Source: Sinorhizobium americanum
Lineage (GTDB): Bacteria > Pseudomonadota > Alphaproteobacteria > Rhizobiales > Rhizobiaceae
Assembly (NCBI RefSeq): GCF_001651855.1
Contig: NZ_LNQC01000063.1
Span: forward strand, 32,662-96,661
DNA: 64,000 bases
Direction of reading: 5' to 3'
The notes below the pieces were generated by a model. The model searched no databases. It saw nothing but the letters and a program-made list of their open reading frames with translations, and had not been told where the DNA came from. The translations under genes and the position numbers were made by a program. Position 1 is the stretch's first letter; each line of letters begins with the position of its first letter. Of this stretch, positions 54,440 through 62,769 are shown in pieces.

Positions 54440-55713
54440 CGACCGGCGAGCCTTTCCAATGCCTTGCTGAAGAAATCGGGTGAGCCGAAGTTCCCAGATT
54501 TGAGAGCAAGTGCCACGGACCGCTCGCCCTCCGACACGAGGACCGGAACACCCGGATCTATCTCCGGACCGATCGTCAGCGCACCGAGGTCGAGCGCGGA
54601 TACGACGGCTCCGGATGTCTCGCCGCCGGCGACAACGAGACGCCGAACGCCAGCAGCGACGAGCCTCCTCGCCGTTTTTGCAAAGAGCTGGTCCAGTGCG
54701 TGGGCGATCTCTTCGCGGCCGTAACGATCCTGAATTCTGCGCACCTCCTCGGGCGTTCCGGAGGAAAAGGCGAGCGGTGCATGGCCGTCATTCTCGCGAA
54801 GGAAGGCGACCACGTGCTCGGCCGTCGTCCGGCCGTCCATCACGGCATCGACCTCGATGGCGAGGGTTGGATACCGCTTCCGATGAAACTCGACCTGCTC
54901 GCGGGTTGCTCCCGAACAGCTCCCTGCAAGAATCGCTTCCGGTCCTTCGAGACCAAGCCGTGCCGATCCGTTGCCCTTCGCCAGGCCTCGGACGATGAAG
55001 TTCGCCGGCAGGCCGATGGCGATGCCTGAACCACCCGTAATCAGAGGATGATCGGCAACCGCACGTCCGATCGATATGAGGTCATCGTCGTTGATGGCAT
55101 CCAAGACAACGAGTGTTTGCTGCTCTCCCGCCGCGTGCTCGAGGGCCGCCGCAATGGCGTGAGCCCCCGCCCGCACCGTTTCGATGCCGACGTGCCCCAC
55201 GCTCGATTTGGTCTGGCAGCTCAGCCAGCGACGAATGTCGGCGTCGGTCATCGCATTGAGTGGATGGTTCTCGAGGCCGGACTCGTTCAACAGCTTGTCG
55301 CGGACAAAGAGATGACCCTGGTAGACCGTTCTTCCCGCACCCGGAAAAGCCGGGCAGGCCACCACACCCTTCACGCCCAGGGCGTCGGCCAATGCCTCTC
55401 CCACGGGGCCGATGTTGCCTGCCGGCGTTGAGTCGAAGGTGGAGCAGTATTTGAAAACGATCTGCTCGCATCCTTGCTTCAGCAGCCACTCAAGTCCCCG
55501 AAGCGACTGGTCGACCGCGGCCTTGGCGGCGATCGAGCGGCTCTTCAGGGCAATAACCCCGGCCTCCACGTCCGCCGCCGCGTTCTGGGCCGGCAATCCG
55601 AGGTATTGGACCGTTCGAAGTCCGCCCTGTTCGGGAAGGCCCTTGGCGAGCGTGTTGGCAATATCGCTCGCTCCGGTGAAGTCGTCTGCAATGACACCAA
55701 TCAGCATCGCCAT
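54436..55713 (-). CDS. otnK: 3-oxo-tetronate kinase (DUF1537 family)
   Basis: A 425-residue two-domain kinase. The N-terminal domain has IGVIADDFTGASDIANTLA, CEQIVFKYCSTFDSTPAGNI and VACPAFPGAGRTVYQGHLFV; the C-terminal ATP part has LVVAGGETSGAVVSALDLG. The FKYCSTFDSTPAGNIGPV block and HLFVRDKLLNESGLENHPL closely follow the OtnK (YgbK) pattern rather than threonate kinase DtnK or 3-oxo-isoapionate kinase. It phosphorylates 3-oxo-tetronate for the decarboxylase that overlaps it. The upstream neighbour is an exported amidohydrolase, 21 bases away. Confidence 0.9.
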   Translation of the reverse strand: MAMLIGVIADDFTGASDIANTLAKGLPEQGGLRTVQYLGLPAQNAAADVEAGVIALKSRSIAAKAAVDQSLRGLEWLLKQGCEQIVFKYCSTFDSTPAGNIGPVGEALADALGVKGVVACPAFPGAGRTVYQGHLFVRDKLLNESGLENHPLNAMTDADIRRWLSCQTKSSVGHVGIETVRAGAHAIAAALEHAAGEQQTLVVLDAINDDDLISIGRAVADHPLITGGSGIAIGLPANFIVRGLAKGNGSARLGLEGPEAILAGSCSGATREQVEFHRKRYPTLAIEVDAVMDGRTTAEHVVAFLRENDGHAPLAFSSGTPEEVRRIQDRYGREEIAHALDQLFAKTARRLVAAGVRRLVVAGGETSGAVVSALDLGALTIGPEIDPGVPVLVSEGERSVALALKSGNFGSPDFFSKALERLAGR

Positions 55714-55734
55714 GTATCCTAACGTCTAGCCATC

Positions 55735-56682
55735 TCAGAAGCCGTACAGCTTGGCGGGGTTCTCCACGAACAGCTTCTCCACCGCGCCGGCATCGGCGGC
55801 ACAGTCGGCAGCAAGGTCCATGAGTTGGGCATCGTCGGGCTTTCCGTGCTTGCCCGGAGACGGATGCGGCCAGTCACTCCCCCAAAGGACCTGGTCAGGC
55901 GCTGACTTGAGGTAGGCCACGGCCAGCGCGCTCATATCTTCATAGTTCGGCGGACCAACCTTAGTGTCCTGGTAGATGCTTGAGATTTTGACATAGGCCT
56001 TCCCGGCGCTGAGCAGGTTGCTGACGACCGCGTAGGCCGAATGTGCCAGCGCATCCGGCTGGGGAATGCGCCCCAAATGGTCGAACACGAGGGTCACCGG
56101 CAGCGAGCGCAACAGATCCGCGTGCTTCGCGATATCGTCGCCCTTCATGTGCAGCTGCACGTGCCAGCCGAGTTCCGCGACGCGTCTCGACAGCGGCGCA
56201 AGCATATCGACGGTCGTCGCCCCTGCGCGCGCCAGATTGAAACGGATGCCGCGCACGCCCGCTTTATTGAGCTTCTCCAGCTCGGCGTCCGTCACCGAAG
56301 TGTCCACGACAGCGACGCCGCGCACATCGCCTCCCAATTGCTGCATCGCCTCAAGCATGCAGGAATTGTCCGTTCCGTAGGTGGACGGCTGAACGATGAC
56401 ACTGCGGGAGAAGCCGAGCCGATCCTTGAGACGGCGATAGTCGCTTACGCTTGCATCCGGAGGAACGAGGCTTGCATTGGCAGCCGCAGGAAACTTGCTG
56501 TTGTAGATGTGGAAGTGGGAGTCGCATGTATTGGCCGGGACCTTGAACTTCGGACGGGCTGTCCCGGCGGAAAAGGGCACGTCCCCGGCAATCGCGTTGG
56601 TTGTTGAGAGAACCAGGCCTGAAGCAGCGATCGTCGCCGTTTTTTGCAGCACTTGCCTGCGTGTCAAATCTACATTGCTCAT
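55735..56682 (-). CDS. Exported amidohydrolase (PDC/lactone hydrolase type)
   Basis: A 315-residue TIM-barrel hydrolase with a Tat leader (TRRQVLQKTATIAASGLVL). The ATG at 56682 is behind GGAGGAG. The metal-independent-type sequence pattern CDSHFHIY, IVQPSTYGTDNSCML, WHVQLHMKGDDI, LVFDHLGRIPQ and WGSDWPHPS fits the 2-pyrone-4,6-dicarboxylate hydrolase / galactarolactone branch. A Tat signal in this cytoplasmic family is unusual. It may open a sugar lactone in the periplasm so that the acid can be imported. Its substrate is unproven. Confidence 0.82.
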   Translation of the reverse strand: MSNVDLTRRQVLQKTATIAASGLVLSTTNAIAGDVPFSAGTARPKFKVPANTCDSHFHIYNSKFPAAANASLVPPDASVSDYRRLKDRLGFSRSVIVQPSTYGTDNSCMLEAMQQLGGDVRGVAVVDTSVTDAELEKLNKAGVRGIRFNLARAGATTVDMLAPLSRRVAELGWHVQLHMKGDDIAKHADLLRSLPVTLVFDHLGRIPQPDALAHSAYAVVSNLLSAGKAYVKISSIYQDTKVGPPNYEDMSALAVAYLKSAPDQVLWGSDWPHPSPGKHGKPDDAQLMDLAADCAADAGAVEKLFVENPAKLYGF

Positions 56683-56734
56683 CAAAGTCTCCTCCGTTTC
56701 CAGGTTACGTCTCCGGTGACAGCTTGTTGCCGAT

Positions 56735-57394
56735 CTAGGTCAGCAGGGGGCGAAGTTTTGCCACGGCCGCGTCGGGGCTCGTCAGCACGGGAATAGCGGT
56801 GACCTCGCGCACGGCGTGAATCGCACGCGCCATCGAGAAATGGGCGAGCGTGATCGCGTCGAAGCCCTCGAGTTTCGCCGCTGCTTCCGCCACCAGACGG
56901 TTGTGCGTTGCCTCGTCGCCGGCCCTGACGGCTTCGATCGCGCTCTCGACGAAGAAGCTCACGATCTCAGCGGAAGGATCCACGCGGGCGGCTTCCTCCC
57001 GAAACTCTGCCTCCATGCCATCGCGCGACGGCGGGAAGGTGTAGAGCATGGCTGTCCGCCCGCCCTGCCGGATGGCCGCTTCGAACATCGCTTCGTTAGG
57101 CTTCAGGACGGGAATATCGATTAGCGATGCCGCGCGTTCGATAGCCCTGCCAAAGGAAGAGCAGGTGAAGAGAACCGCATCGCTGCCGATCATGCGGGCG
57201 TACCTGGCCAAGGCAACGATACGGTCAGTCAGCTCGTCTGTGAGGTTGGGGTGCCTAGCCCTGTCGGGGGACAGGCTGTCTTCGAGAATGTTGACCCTTT
57301 CTGCTTCGGGCCAGGCGTTATCGAAAGCGACCCGGATCGGCTCCATGGCGATCGGGGTCGCGTGAACGAGCGCGATCCTTGGATGTTTAGTCAT
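56735..57394 (-). CDS. Aspartate/glutamate racemase superfamily protein
   Basis: A 219-residue protein from the ATG at 57394 (AGGA before it). It has RIALVHATPIAMEPIRVAF, DAVLFTCSSFGRAIE with the first catalytic Cys, and the region DAITLAHFSMARAIHAVREV where the second Cys of true racemases would be; here it is His-Phe-Ser, so only one cysteine remains. This resembles the arylmalonate/hydantoin-racemase-like group, in which one-cysteine members act as decarboxylases. Its role is inferred: isomerising or decarboxylating the imported acid. Confidence 0.75.
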   Translation of the reverse strand: MTKHPRIALVHATPIAMEPIRVAFDNAWPEAERVNILEDSLSPDRARHPNLTDELTDRIVALARYARMIGSDAVLFTCSSFGRAIERAASLIDIPVLKPNEAMFEAAIRQGGRTAMLYTFPPSRDGMEAEFREEAARVDPSAEIVSFFVESAIEAVRAGDEATHNRLVAEAAAKLEGFDAITLAHFSMARAIHAVREVTAIPVLTSPDAAVAKLRPLLT

Positions 57395-57459
57395 TGTTCG
57401 TGTCCTGGAAAAAAAAATGGCGGCCGCCAGGGAGGAGCGGCGACCGCCGAGGAAGGCAC

Positions 57460-58539
57460 CTATTGCTGCGTGCCCGCCGAAAACACCCAGACGCTGTCGG
57501 CCGGAATGCGCGCCCACACCTTGCCGGAAGTGAGCTGCTTCGTGCCATGCGCCTTCGCCACGAAGTCGCCGCGGCGCAGGCGGTACTCCCAGCGATCGCC
57601 GAGATAAATGCTGTCGTCGAGGTTCATTTCGAGGCCGTCCGCCGCCGGGCTGTCGGTGACGCTGATCTGTTCGACGCGAATGACGGCGCGCGCATCCTCG
57701 GCCGCATTGAGCCCGCTTGACTCGCGCACGGTCCCGTTGAGGCTCCAGTTGTCGCCGCCGATCACCGCAGCCTTGCCGTCCACCGCTTTCACCTTGGCCT
57801 TCACGATGTTGTTCGCGCCGAGAAAGTCGGCCGAGTAGAAGCTGTTCGGGTTCGAGTAGATCTCCTGCGGTCCGCCCTGCTGGACGATCCGACCGTCCTG
57901 CAGCAGGAGAATGTTGTCGGCCGCCGCCAGCGCCTCGCTCTGGTCGTGCGTCACCAGGATCGCGCAGATTTCCAAGTCGAGAATGAGCTTGCGGATCCAG
58001 TAGCGGGCTTCCTCGCGGAGCTTCGCGTCGAGGTTCGAGAGCGGTTCGTCGAGCAGCAGCACGCGCGGTTCGTAGACCAGCGCGCGGCAGATCGCGACGC
58101 GCTGCTGCTGGCCACCGGAGAGCTGCGATGGGAAACGATCGGCAAGATGGCCGAGCCCCATGCGGTCGAGGATCGCCTGCACCCGTCTTTCGATGTCAGC
58201 CTGCGAGACGTTGCGCAGCTTCAGCCCGTAGCCGACGTTTTCCTTGACGGTGCGATGCGGCCAGAGCGCATAGGATTGGAATACCAGGCCGATGTTGCGC
58301 TGCTCCGGCGGAAGCGCGAGCTTCTTCTCGCCATCGAGAACCGTCTTTCCGCCGATGACGATCTGGCCGATCTCGGGCTGCTCGAGGCCGGCGACACAGC
58401 GCAGCAGCGTCGTCTTACCGCTTCCCGAGGCTCCGAGAAGAGCCACGATCGAGCCGCGCTGGGCCGTGAACGAGGCTCCTTTGAGGATCTGAAGACCGCC
58501 CAACCACTTCTGGACATTGTTTACGACGAGTTCAGTCAT
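57460..58539 (-). CDS. ABC transporter ATP-binding protein, FbpC/PotA type
   Basis: A 359-residue ATPase with Walker A GASGSGKTTLLRCVAG, signature LSGGQQQRVAICRAL, Walker B RVLLLDEPLSNLDAK and H-loop VTHDQSEALA. A C-terminal TOBE-like domain (VIRVEQISVTDSPAADG) is typical of the iron/AEP/polyamine importers. It overlaps the permease stop by 8 bases. With the fused permease and type-1 receptor it makes a complete importer for a small acid. Confidence 0.9.
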   Translation of the reverse strand: MTELVVNNVQKWLGGLQILKGASFTAQRGSIVALLGASGSGKTTLLRCVAGLEQPEIGQIVIGGKTVLDGEKKLALPPEQRNIGLVFQSYALWPHRTVKENVGYGLKLRNVSQADIERRVQAILDRMGLGHLADRFPSQLSGGQQQRVAICRALVYEPRVLLLDEPLSNLDAKLREEARYWIRKLILDLEICAILVTHDQSEALAAADNILLLQDGRIVQQGGPQEIYSNPNSFYSADFLGANNIVKAKVKAVDGKAAVIGGDNWSLNGTVRESSGLNAAEDARAVIRVEQISVTDSPAADGLEMNLDDSIYLGDRWEYRLRRGDFVAKAHGTKQLTSGKVWARIPADSVWVFSAGTQQ

Positions 58540-60292
58540 GGATTCTTGCTCCCAAACGAAGGGCGAGTGCGAGGCCCGCGCCGGTCAATACGATGCTGAT
58601 GAGAGAGAGGGCGGCGATCGTGTTCATGGCTCCGGTCTGAAGAAGGGAAACCATCAGCGAACCGATCACTTCCGTGCCTGCGCCCATCAGGTAGACGCCC
58701 GTCGCGTATTCGCGAAGGAATATGATCATGATCAGGGCCCATGCGCCTGCCAGGCCCGGACGGATGATCGGGATCACCACATCCTTCCAGGTGCGGCCGA
58801 TCGTTGCTCCGGTCGTGCGGGCGGATTCCTCGAGCTCCGGGGCGACCTGGATCAGCGTGCCCTGCAGCAGTCGCAGGCCATAGGAGAGCCCGACCACGAC
58901 ATAGGCGACGAAGAGGCTGACCAGTGTCGGGCGCAGCGGCGTCAGGAAGGGCACGAATAGGAACACCCAGAAGAAGGCCAGACCGACGACCAGACCGGGC
59001 AGCGCGCGCGGCAGCAGGACGATGTAGTCGAGTACGGTGTTCGACGTGCCCCAGTTGCGGTGCCCCGCCAGGCCGACAAGCAGATAGATGCCGACCGCGA
59101 GCGCGCCACCGACGACCGCAAGCAGGACCGTATTAATGACGCCGCGGACGAGGCTTGGCACTTCGAGCATGCGGTCGAAGTTCGCGAAGGTGAGTTGGTC
59201 CCAAAGGTTGACCCCCTCGCCCCAGGCATCGACGAAAGCGCGCACGGTGATGCCGCCGATCGGCAGGACGACCGACACGAACAGCCAGCAGCCGATGATC
59301 GAAAGCGCGATGATCTGGCCGCTCTTGCCGAGCTTGAGGGTGGCGACACGAGCGCCTTTGCCGCCCATCGCCGCGTATTTGCGGGCATTGCGCAGCAGCT
59401 TGCGCTGCATCCACACCAGCGGCAGGGTGATCAGGATAAGCACGACTGCGACGACGGCCATTAACTGGTAGGTCGGCGTGCCGAAGAGCGTCGTCAGCTT
59501 GTAGATATAGGTGGTCAGCACCATGATCCCGTTCGGATCGCCAAGCACCAGCGGAATGCCAAATGTTTCGAAGCCGAGAAGGATGTTGAGTGCGGCGGCG
59601 AAGATCAGCGACGGGAGAACCATCGGCAGCGTCACGTCGCGCGAAACCTGCCAGATCGAGGCGCCAGTGGTGCGGGCTGCCTCCTCCAGATCGGACGGCA
59701 GATTGCGCATCGCCGAGGATACATAGAGATAGACGTGCGGGACGTGGCTCAAGCCCGCGATCAGGATCATCCCTGGCAGACTGTAGATGTTCCAGGGCAC
59801 GACGCCGACGAGGTCGCGGACGAACAGCGAAACGAAGCCGGTCGGTCCGACGGAGACGGTGTAACCGAAGGCCAGAACGATCGACGAGATGAACATCGGC
59901 ACCAGCACGAGGATCTCGAGCAGTCGCTTCGCCTTAATGTCGGTACGGGTGATCAGAAAGGCCAGCAAACCACCGAGCGGTACGGCGATACCGACCATCC
60001 CGAACGAGAATACCGCCGTCGTCCCAAGCGCCTTGTAGAAGTTCTTGTCGGTGAAGACATAGCGGTAGGCGTCGAACCCAAACGCCGCGCGCGGGCTGAA
60101 GAAGGCCGCCGTCAGGAAGCTCTGGTAGATGATGAGCCCGACTGGTGCCAGGACGGCAATGGCGAGCAGGCCGATCACGATGGTTCGGTAGGCATTGGCG
60201 TTGCCCTGCCTCGGCATCTTCGCCGGATATTTCTTTTCGGCCGCGGCTTTGGTGATGGGCAGCGCCGCCGGGGCTTGAGCGTGGGTAGACAT
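58532..60292 (-). CDS. Fused double permease of an Fe3+/AEP-type ABC importer
   Basis: A 586-residue protein with two permease halves in one chain, about twelve helices in total. The ATG at 60292 follows AGAGG. The first half has the EAA loop LPSDLEEAARTTGASIWQVS, the second APELEESARTTGATIGRTWK; both are in the EAA-x3-G form. Long N-terminal cytoplasmic region MSTHAQAPAALPITKAAA precedes helix 1. FbpB-type fused permeases carry iron, 2-aminoethylphosphonate or, here, probably the carboxylate that the operon degrades. Confidence 0.9.
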   Translation of the reverse strand: MSTHAQAPAALPITKAAAEKKYPAKMPRQGNANAYRTIVIGLLAIAVLAPVGLIIYQSFLTAAFFSPRAAFGFDAYRYVFTDKNFYKALGTTAVFSFGMVGIAVPLGGLLAFLITRTDIKAKRLLEILVLVPMFISSIVLAFGYTVSVGPTGFVSLFVRDLVGVVPWNIYSLPGMILIAGLSHVPHVYLYVSSAMRNLPSDLEEAARTTGASIWQVSRDVTLPMVLPSLIFAAALNILLGFETFGIPLVLGDPNGIMVLTTYIYKLTTLFGTPTYQLMAVVAVVLILITLPLVWMQRKLLRNARKYAAMGGKGARVATLKLGKSGQIIALSIIGCWLFVSVVLPIGGITVRAFVDAWGEGVNLWDQLTFANFDRMLEVPSLVRGVINTVLLAVVGGALAVGIYLLVGLAGHRNWGTSNTVLDYIVLLPRALPGLVVGLAFFWVFLFVPFLTPLRPTLVSLFVAYVVVGLSYGLRLLQGTLIQVAPELEESARTTGATIGRTWKDVVIPIIRPGLAGAWALIMIIFLREYATGVYLMGAGTEVIGSLMVSLLQTGAMNTIAALSLISIVLTGAGLALALRLGARIHD

Positions 60293-60318
60293 TACTTGCC
60301 TCTCGCAAATGGTGTCGG

Positions 60319-60346
60319 GGCTGCGGCGAGAGAGCACGCCGCAGCC
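60319..60346 (-). terminator. Stem-loop after the receptor gene
   Basis: GGCTGCGGCG (60319-60328) pairs perfectly with CGCCGCAGCC (60337-60346), with an 8-base loop, 9 bases after the receptor stop and before the permease. As in the dipeptide-type operon at 37547, this probably stabilises the receptor mRNA. Confidence 0.6.
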
Positions 60347-60355
60347 GGCGGAGCA

Positions 60356-61462
60356 TCAGCGACCGAGCGCTGTCTTCCAGTCATTGAGGAACTGGACGCG
60401 CTTCATCTGGTCCATGTATTCGAGCACGCCTTCGTCAACGGCGATCGGCTTCAGCCCGCCGCCGACACGCTCGTTGAGCGTCTTGACATTCAGACCGGCG
60501 GTCACGTCCTCGCGCACCGACGGCAGACCGCCCTCGGCGAGCAGCGACTGGCCTTCCTTCGAGAGCATGAAGTCGACGAAGAGCTTCGCGGCGTTCGGAT
60601 GCGGTGCATTGTCGGTGACTAGAGCCAGCCGCGAGAAGGCCGGGGTGTAGTCCTTGGCGAAATGGACGCCGAGATTGGGGCTTTCCTTGACCCATTCGAG
60701 GGCGTAGGAACCGATGATGTTGATCGCGATCACATTCTCACCAGAAACGACGGTTTCCTTCATGCCGCCGGAGCTCGAATAGATCTTGGCGCCGTCCTCG
60801 CCCATTGCCTTGGCGAGATCCCAGAAGTCAGGGCGCTGACGGGCATCGTTCGAATGGTGCAGGAACCCTGAACCGCTCTTCTCCGGGTCGAAGGTGGCGA
60901 CTTTTCCCTGGAGGGTGGTCTTGTTGTCCCTGAGGAACGTGATCATTTCAGCATAGGTCTTCGGGAGCTTGTCCTCCGACAGCGCCTTAGTGTTGTAAAT
61001 CACGCCGATCGGCTCGACCGTCGTTCCGTAGAGCGTGTTCTTGTAATTCGCCCATGATGGAAGATTGCCGGCTTCGGGCGAGGCGTATTCGATCGCATAA
61101 CCATCCTGGACCAGCGTCATCTGCAGGTCCATCGCCGAACTCCAGACGACGTCCGCGGTCACCTGGCTCGCCGCCGCTTCAGAAATCACCTGATTGTAGG
61201 CGCCGTTGGTGCCGAGGTCGTTGTAGGCGATCTTGATGCCGTATTTCTTCGTAAAGGCATCCTGCAGCTTCTGGGACTGGGCAGCATCGGTCGAGGTGTA
61301 GACCGAAACCGTGCCTTCCTGCTTTGCGGCCTCGATGAGTTTTGCGTATTCCGCCGGATAGCCGGCCGGGACCTCCTGGGCGAACGCCGCCGTGCCGAGG
61401 GTTACGGTTAGCGCCGTCGTGGCAACGAAGTAGGCGGAACGGCCCGATACTTTCATGTTCAT
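60356..61462 (-). CDS. ABC transporter substrate-binding protein, Fe3+/AEP type (SBP_bac_6)
   Basis: A 368-residue exported receptor. GGGAGAAG precedes the ATG at 61462. The signal peptide ends at TAAFAQ. Typical features are LIEAAKQEGTVSVYTSTDAA, KKYGIKIAYNDLGTNGAYNQ, DVVWSSAMDLQMTLVQDG and GVIYNTKALSEDKLPKTYAE. No iron-binding Tyr pair of FbpA is evident, so a carboxylate or phosphonate ligand is likelier than iron. The 119-base upstream region includes a probable GntR site. Confidence 0.88.
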   Translation of the reverse strand: MNMKVSGRSAYFVATTALTVTLGTAAFAQEVPAGYPAEYAKLIEAAKQEGTVSVYTSTDAAQSQKLQDAFTKKYGIKIAYNDLGTNGAYNQVISEAAASQVTADVVWSSAMDLQMTLVQDGYAIEYASPEAGNLPSWANYKNTLYGTTVEPIGVIYNTKALSEDKLPKTYAEMITFLRDNKTTLQGKVATFDPEKSGSGFLHHSNDARQRPDFWDLAKAMGEDGAKIYSSSGGMKETVVSGENVIAINIIGSYALEWVKESPNLGVHFAKDYTPAFSRLALVTDNAPHPNAAKLFVDFMLSKEGQSLLAEGGLPSVREDVTAGLNVKTLNERVGGGLKPIAVDEGVLEYMDQMKRVQFLNDWKTALGR

Positions 61463-61510
61463 TTTCTCTTCTCCCTAATGCGCCCGCGCTCCAAGCTCCT
61501 CCGGGCGGTG

Positions 61511-61536
61511 ATACGAGGGCTCAGCCGCCCTCGTAT
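61511..61536. terminator. Stem-loop after the dehydrogenase gene
   Basis: ATACGAGGGC at 61511-61520 and its complement at 61527-61536 form a 10-pair stem over TCAGCC, between the dehydrogenase stop and the receptor start on the minus strand. No U-run follows. It could be an attenuator before the transporter genes. Confidence 0.5.
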
Positions 61537-61552
61537 TTCGTGACATCTTGAA

Positions 61553-61577
61553 TTGGATTTTTCGATTATAAAGTACA
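61553..61577. promoter_or_regulatory. Probable GntR site 3 (before the transporter genes)
   Basis: TTGGATTTTT followed by ATTATAAAG and ACA matches the element found at 62735 and 63847 at about 15 of 25 positions. It lies about 90 bases before the receptor start and just after the dehydrogenase stop. Confidence 0.45.
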
Positions 61578-61581
61578 ACCG

Positions 61582-62676
61582 CTATGCGCTGACAGCTTTC
61601 CGCACGCTGCCGTCGTTGCGAACCGCCTTGGCCACCAATGAGCCGAAGACATCAGTGCTGGTGTTGCCGCCGAGATCACGCGTGCGCGTCGCGGGATTGG
61701 CCAAGACCTCGTCCACCGCCCGTTCGATTTCCGTGCCGGCGGCCTCGAACTGCGGCAGGCCACGCTGCTCACCGAGCCAGCTCAACATCATCGCTGCGGA
61801 CAGGATGAGAGACGTCGGGTTAGCGATGTTCTGGTTCTGAATATCCGGTGCAGAACCGTGCTGGGCCTGGGCGCAAACAAGGCCGGTTTCGGCATTGGCA
61901 TTGATGGAACCGGCGAGGCCAAGGCTGCCGGAAAGCTCGCTGGCGAGATCCGACAGGATGTCGGAATAGAAGTTGGTGGCCACGATCACGTCGAAGCGCG
62001 AAGGATCGCGGACGAGGTGCGCCGCCATTGCATCGATGATGAAGTCGTTGAGCTTGACCTCGGGAAACTCGGCTGCAACCTTGCGGACCTGCTGCAGGAA
62101 CAAGCCATCCGTCAGGATGAAGTTGTTGGCCTTATGAACCGCGGTGACGCGCTTGTCGCGCTTCATTGCCAGCAGGAAGGCCTGGCGGGCGATGCGCTCG
62201 CAGGCAGAAGCCGTGATCTTGCGAACCGAAAGCGCGACATCCGGCGTCGGCATGAACTCGCCGGTTCCAGCATACATGTTGCGGTCGGGATAGAAGCCTT
62301 CCGTCGCCTCGCGCATGATGACGAGGTCCATCTTCTTGGCGTTGTTCAGGAAGGGACGGGAACGCGCAGGCCGGACGTTTGCATAAAGATCGAGCTTGAC
62401 CCGAAATCCGGCGGAAACGTTCACTCCGCCCTTGTCGCGGGCCGGGTAGTCCATGTGGGACTGCGGTCCGAGAATAATGCCGTCGAAGGTGCGAGCAAGT
62501 TCGATCGTTTCGTCCCGAAGGGTAGAGCCGTGTTTCTCCAAGCTGGTGAAGCCGGTGTCCTCGAAGTGGTATGCGAGGCCGAGAGAGAACGCAGCGTCTG
62601 CGGCCTTCATGACCTCCATGGTCGCCGCAGTGATTTCCGGGCCGATCCCGTCACACGGCGTAACAAAAATTTTCAT
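61582..62676 (-). CDS. Isocitrate/isopropylmalate-family dehydrogenase of the sugar-acid operon
   Basis: A 364-residue NAD(P)-dependent enzyme from the ATG at 62676 (GGGAG before it). FVTPCDGIGPEITAATMEV, RVKLDLYANVRPARSRPFL, VIMREATEGFYPDRNMYAGT, KANNFILTDGLFLQQVRKVA and VATNFYSDILSDLASELSG define the family. RPARSRPFL and EATEGFYPDRN differ from LeuB, Icd and TtuC, suggesting a new substrate. In this operon the likely reaction is oxidation of a hydroxy-acid such as a tetronate at C3, giving the 3-oxo acid used by OtnK. The usual enzyme for that step (LtnD/DltE-like) is absent. Confidence 0.82.
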   Translation of the reverse strand: MKIFVTPCDGIGPEITAATMEVMKAADAAFSLGLAYHFEDTGFTSLEKHGSTLRDETIELARTFDGIILGPQSHMDYPARDKGGVNVSAGFRVKLDLYANVRPARSRPFLNNAKKMDLVIMREATEGFYPDRNMYAGTGEFMPTPDVALSVRKITASACERIARQAFLLAMKRDKRVTAVHKANNFILTDGLFLQQVRKVAAEFPEVKLNDFIIDAMAAHLVRDPSRFDVIVATNFYSDILSDLASELSGSLGLAGSINANAETGLVCAQAQHGSAPDIQNQNIANPTSLILSAAMMLSWLGEQRGLPQFEAAGTEIERAVDEVLANPATRTRDLGGNTSTDVFGSLVAKAVRNDGSVRKAVSA

Positions 62677-62734
62677 CAGACAATCTCCCATGAGGCGACG
62701 AGCACCCTCGCCGCAAAACATCACGGGAGAACTA

Positions 62735-62759
62735 TTGGCTTTTTAAATTCAAAAATGCA
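62735..62759. promoter_or_regulatory. Probable GntR site 2 (before the dehydrogenase gene)
   Basis: TTGGCTTTTT then ATT and AAATGCA; identical in those blocks to the site at 63847. It lies in the 93-base gap between the GntR stop and the dehydrogenase start. Confidence 0.6.
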
Positions 62760-62769
62760 ATTGGAAAAT

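Noticed and set aside
61582..62676. LeuB or isocitrate dehydrogenase
   Set aside because: Substrate loops differ and the operon contains no leucine or citrate-cycle genes.
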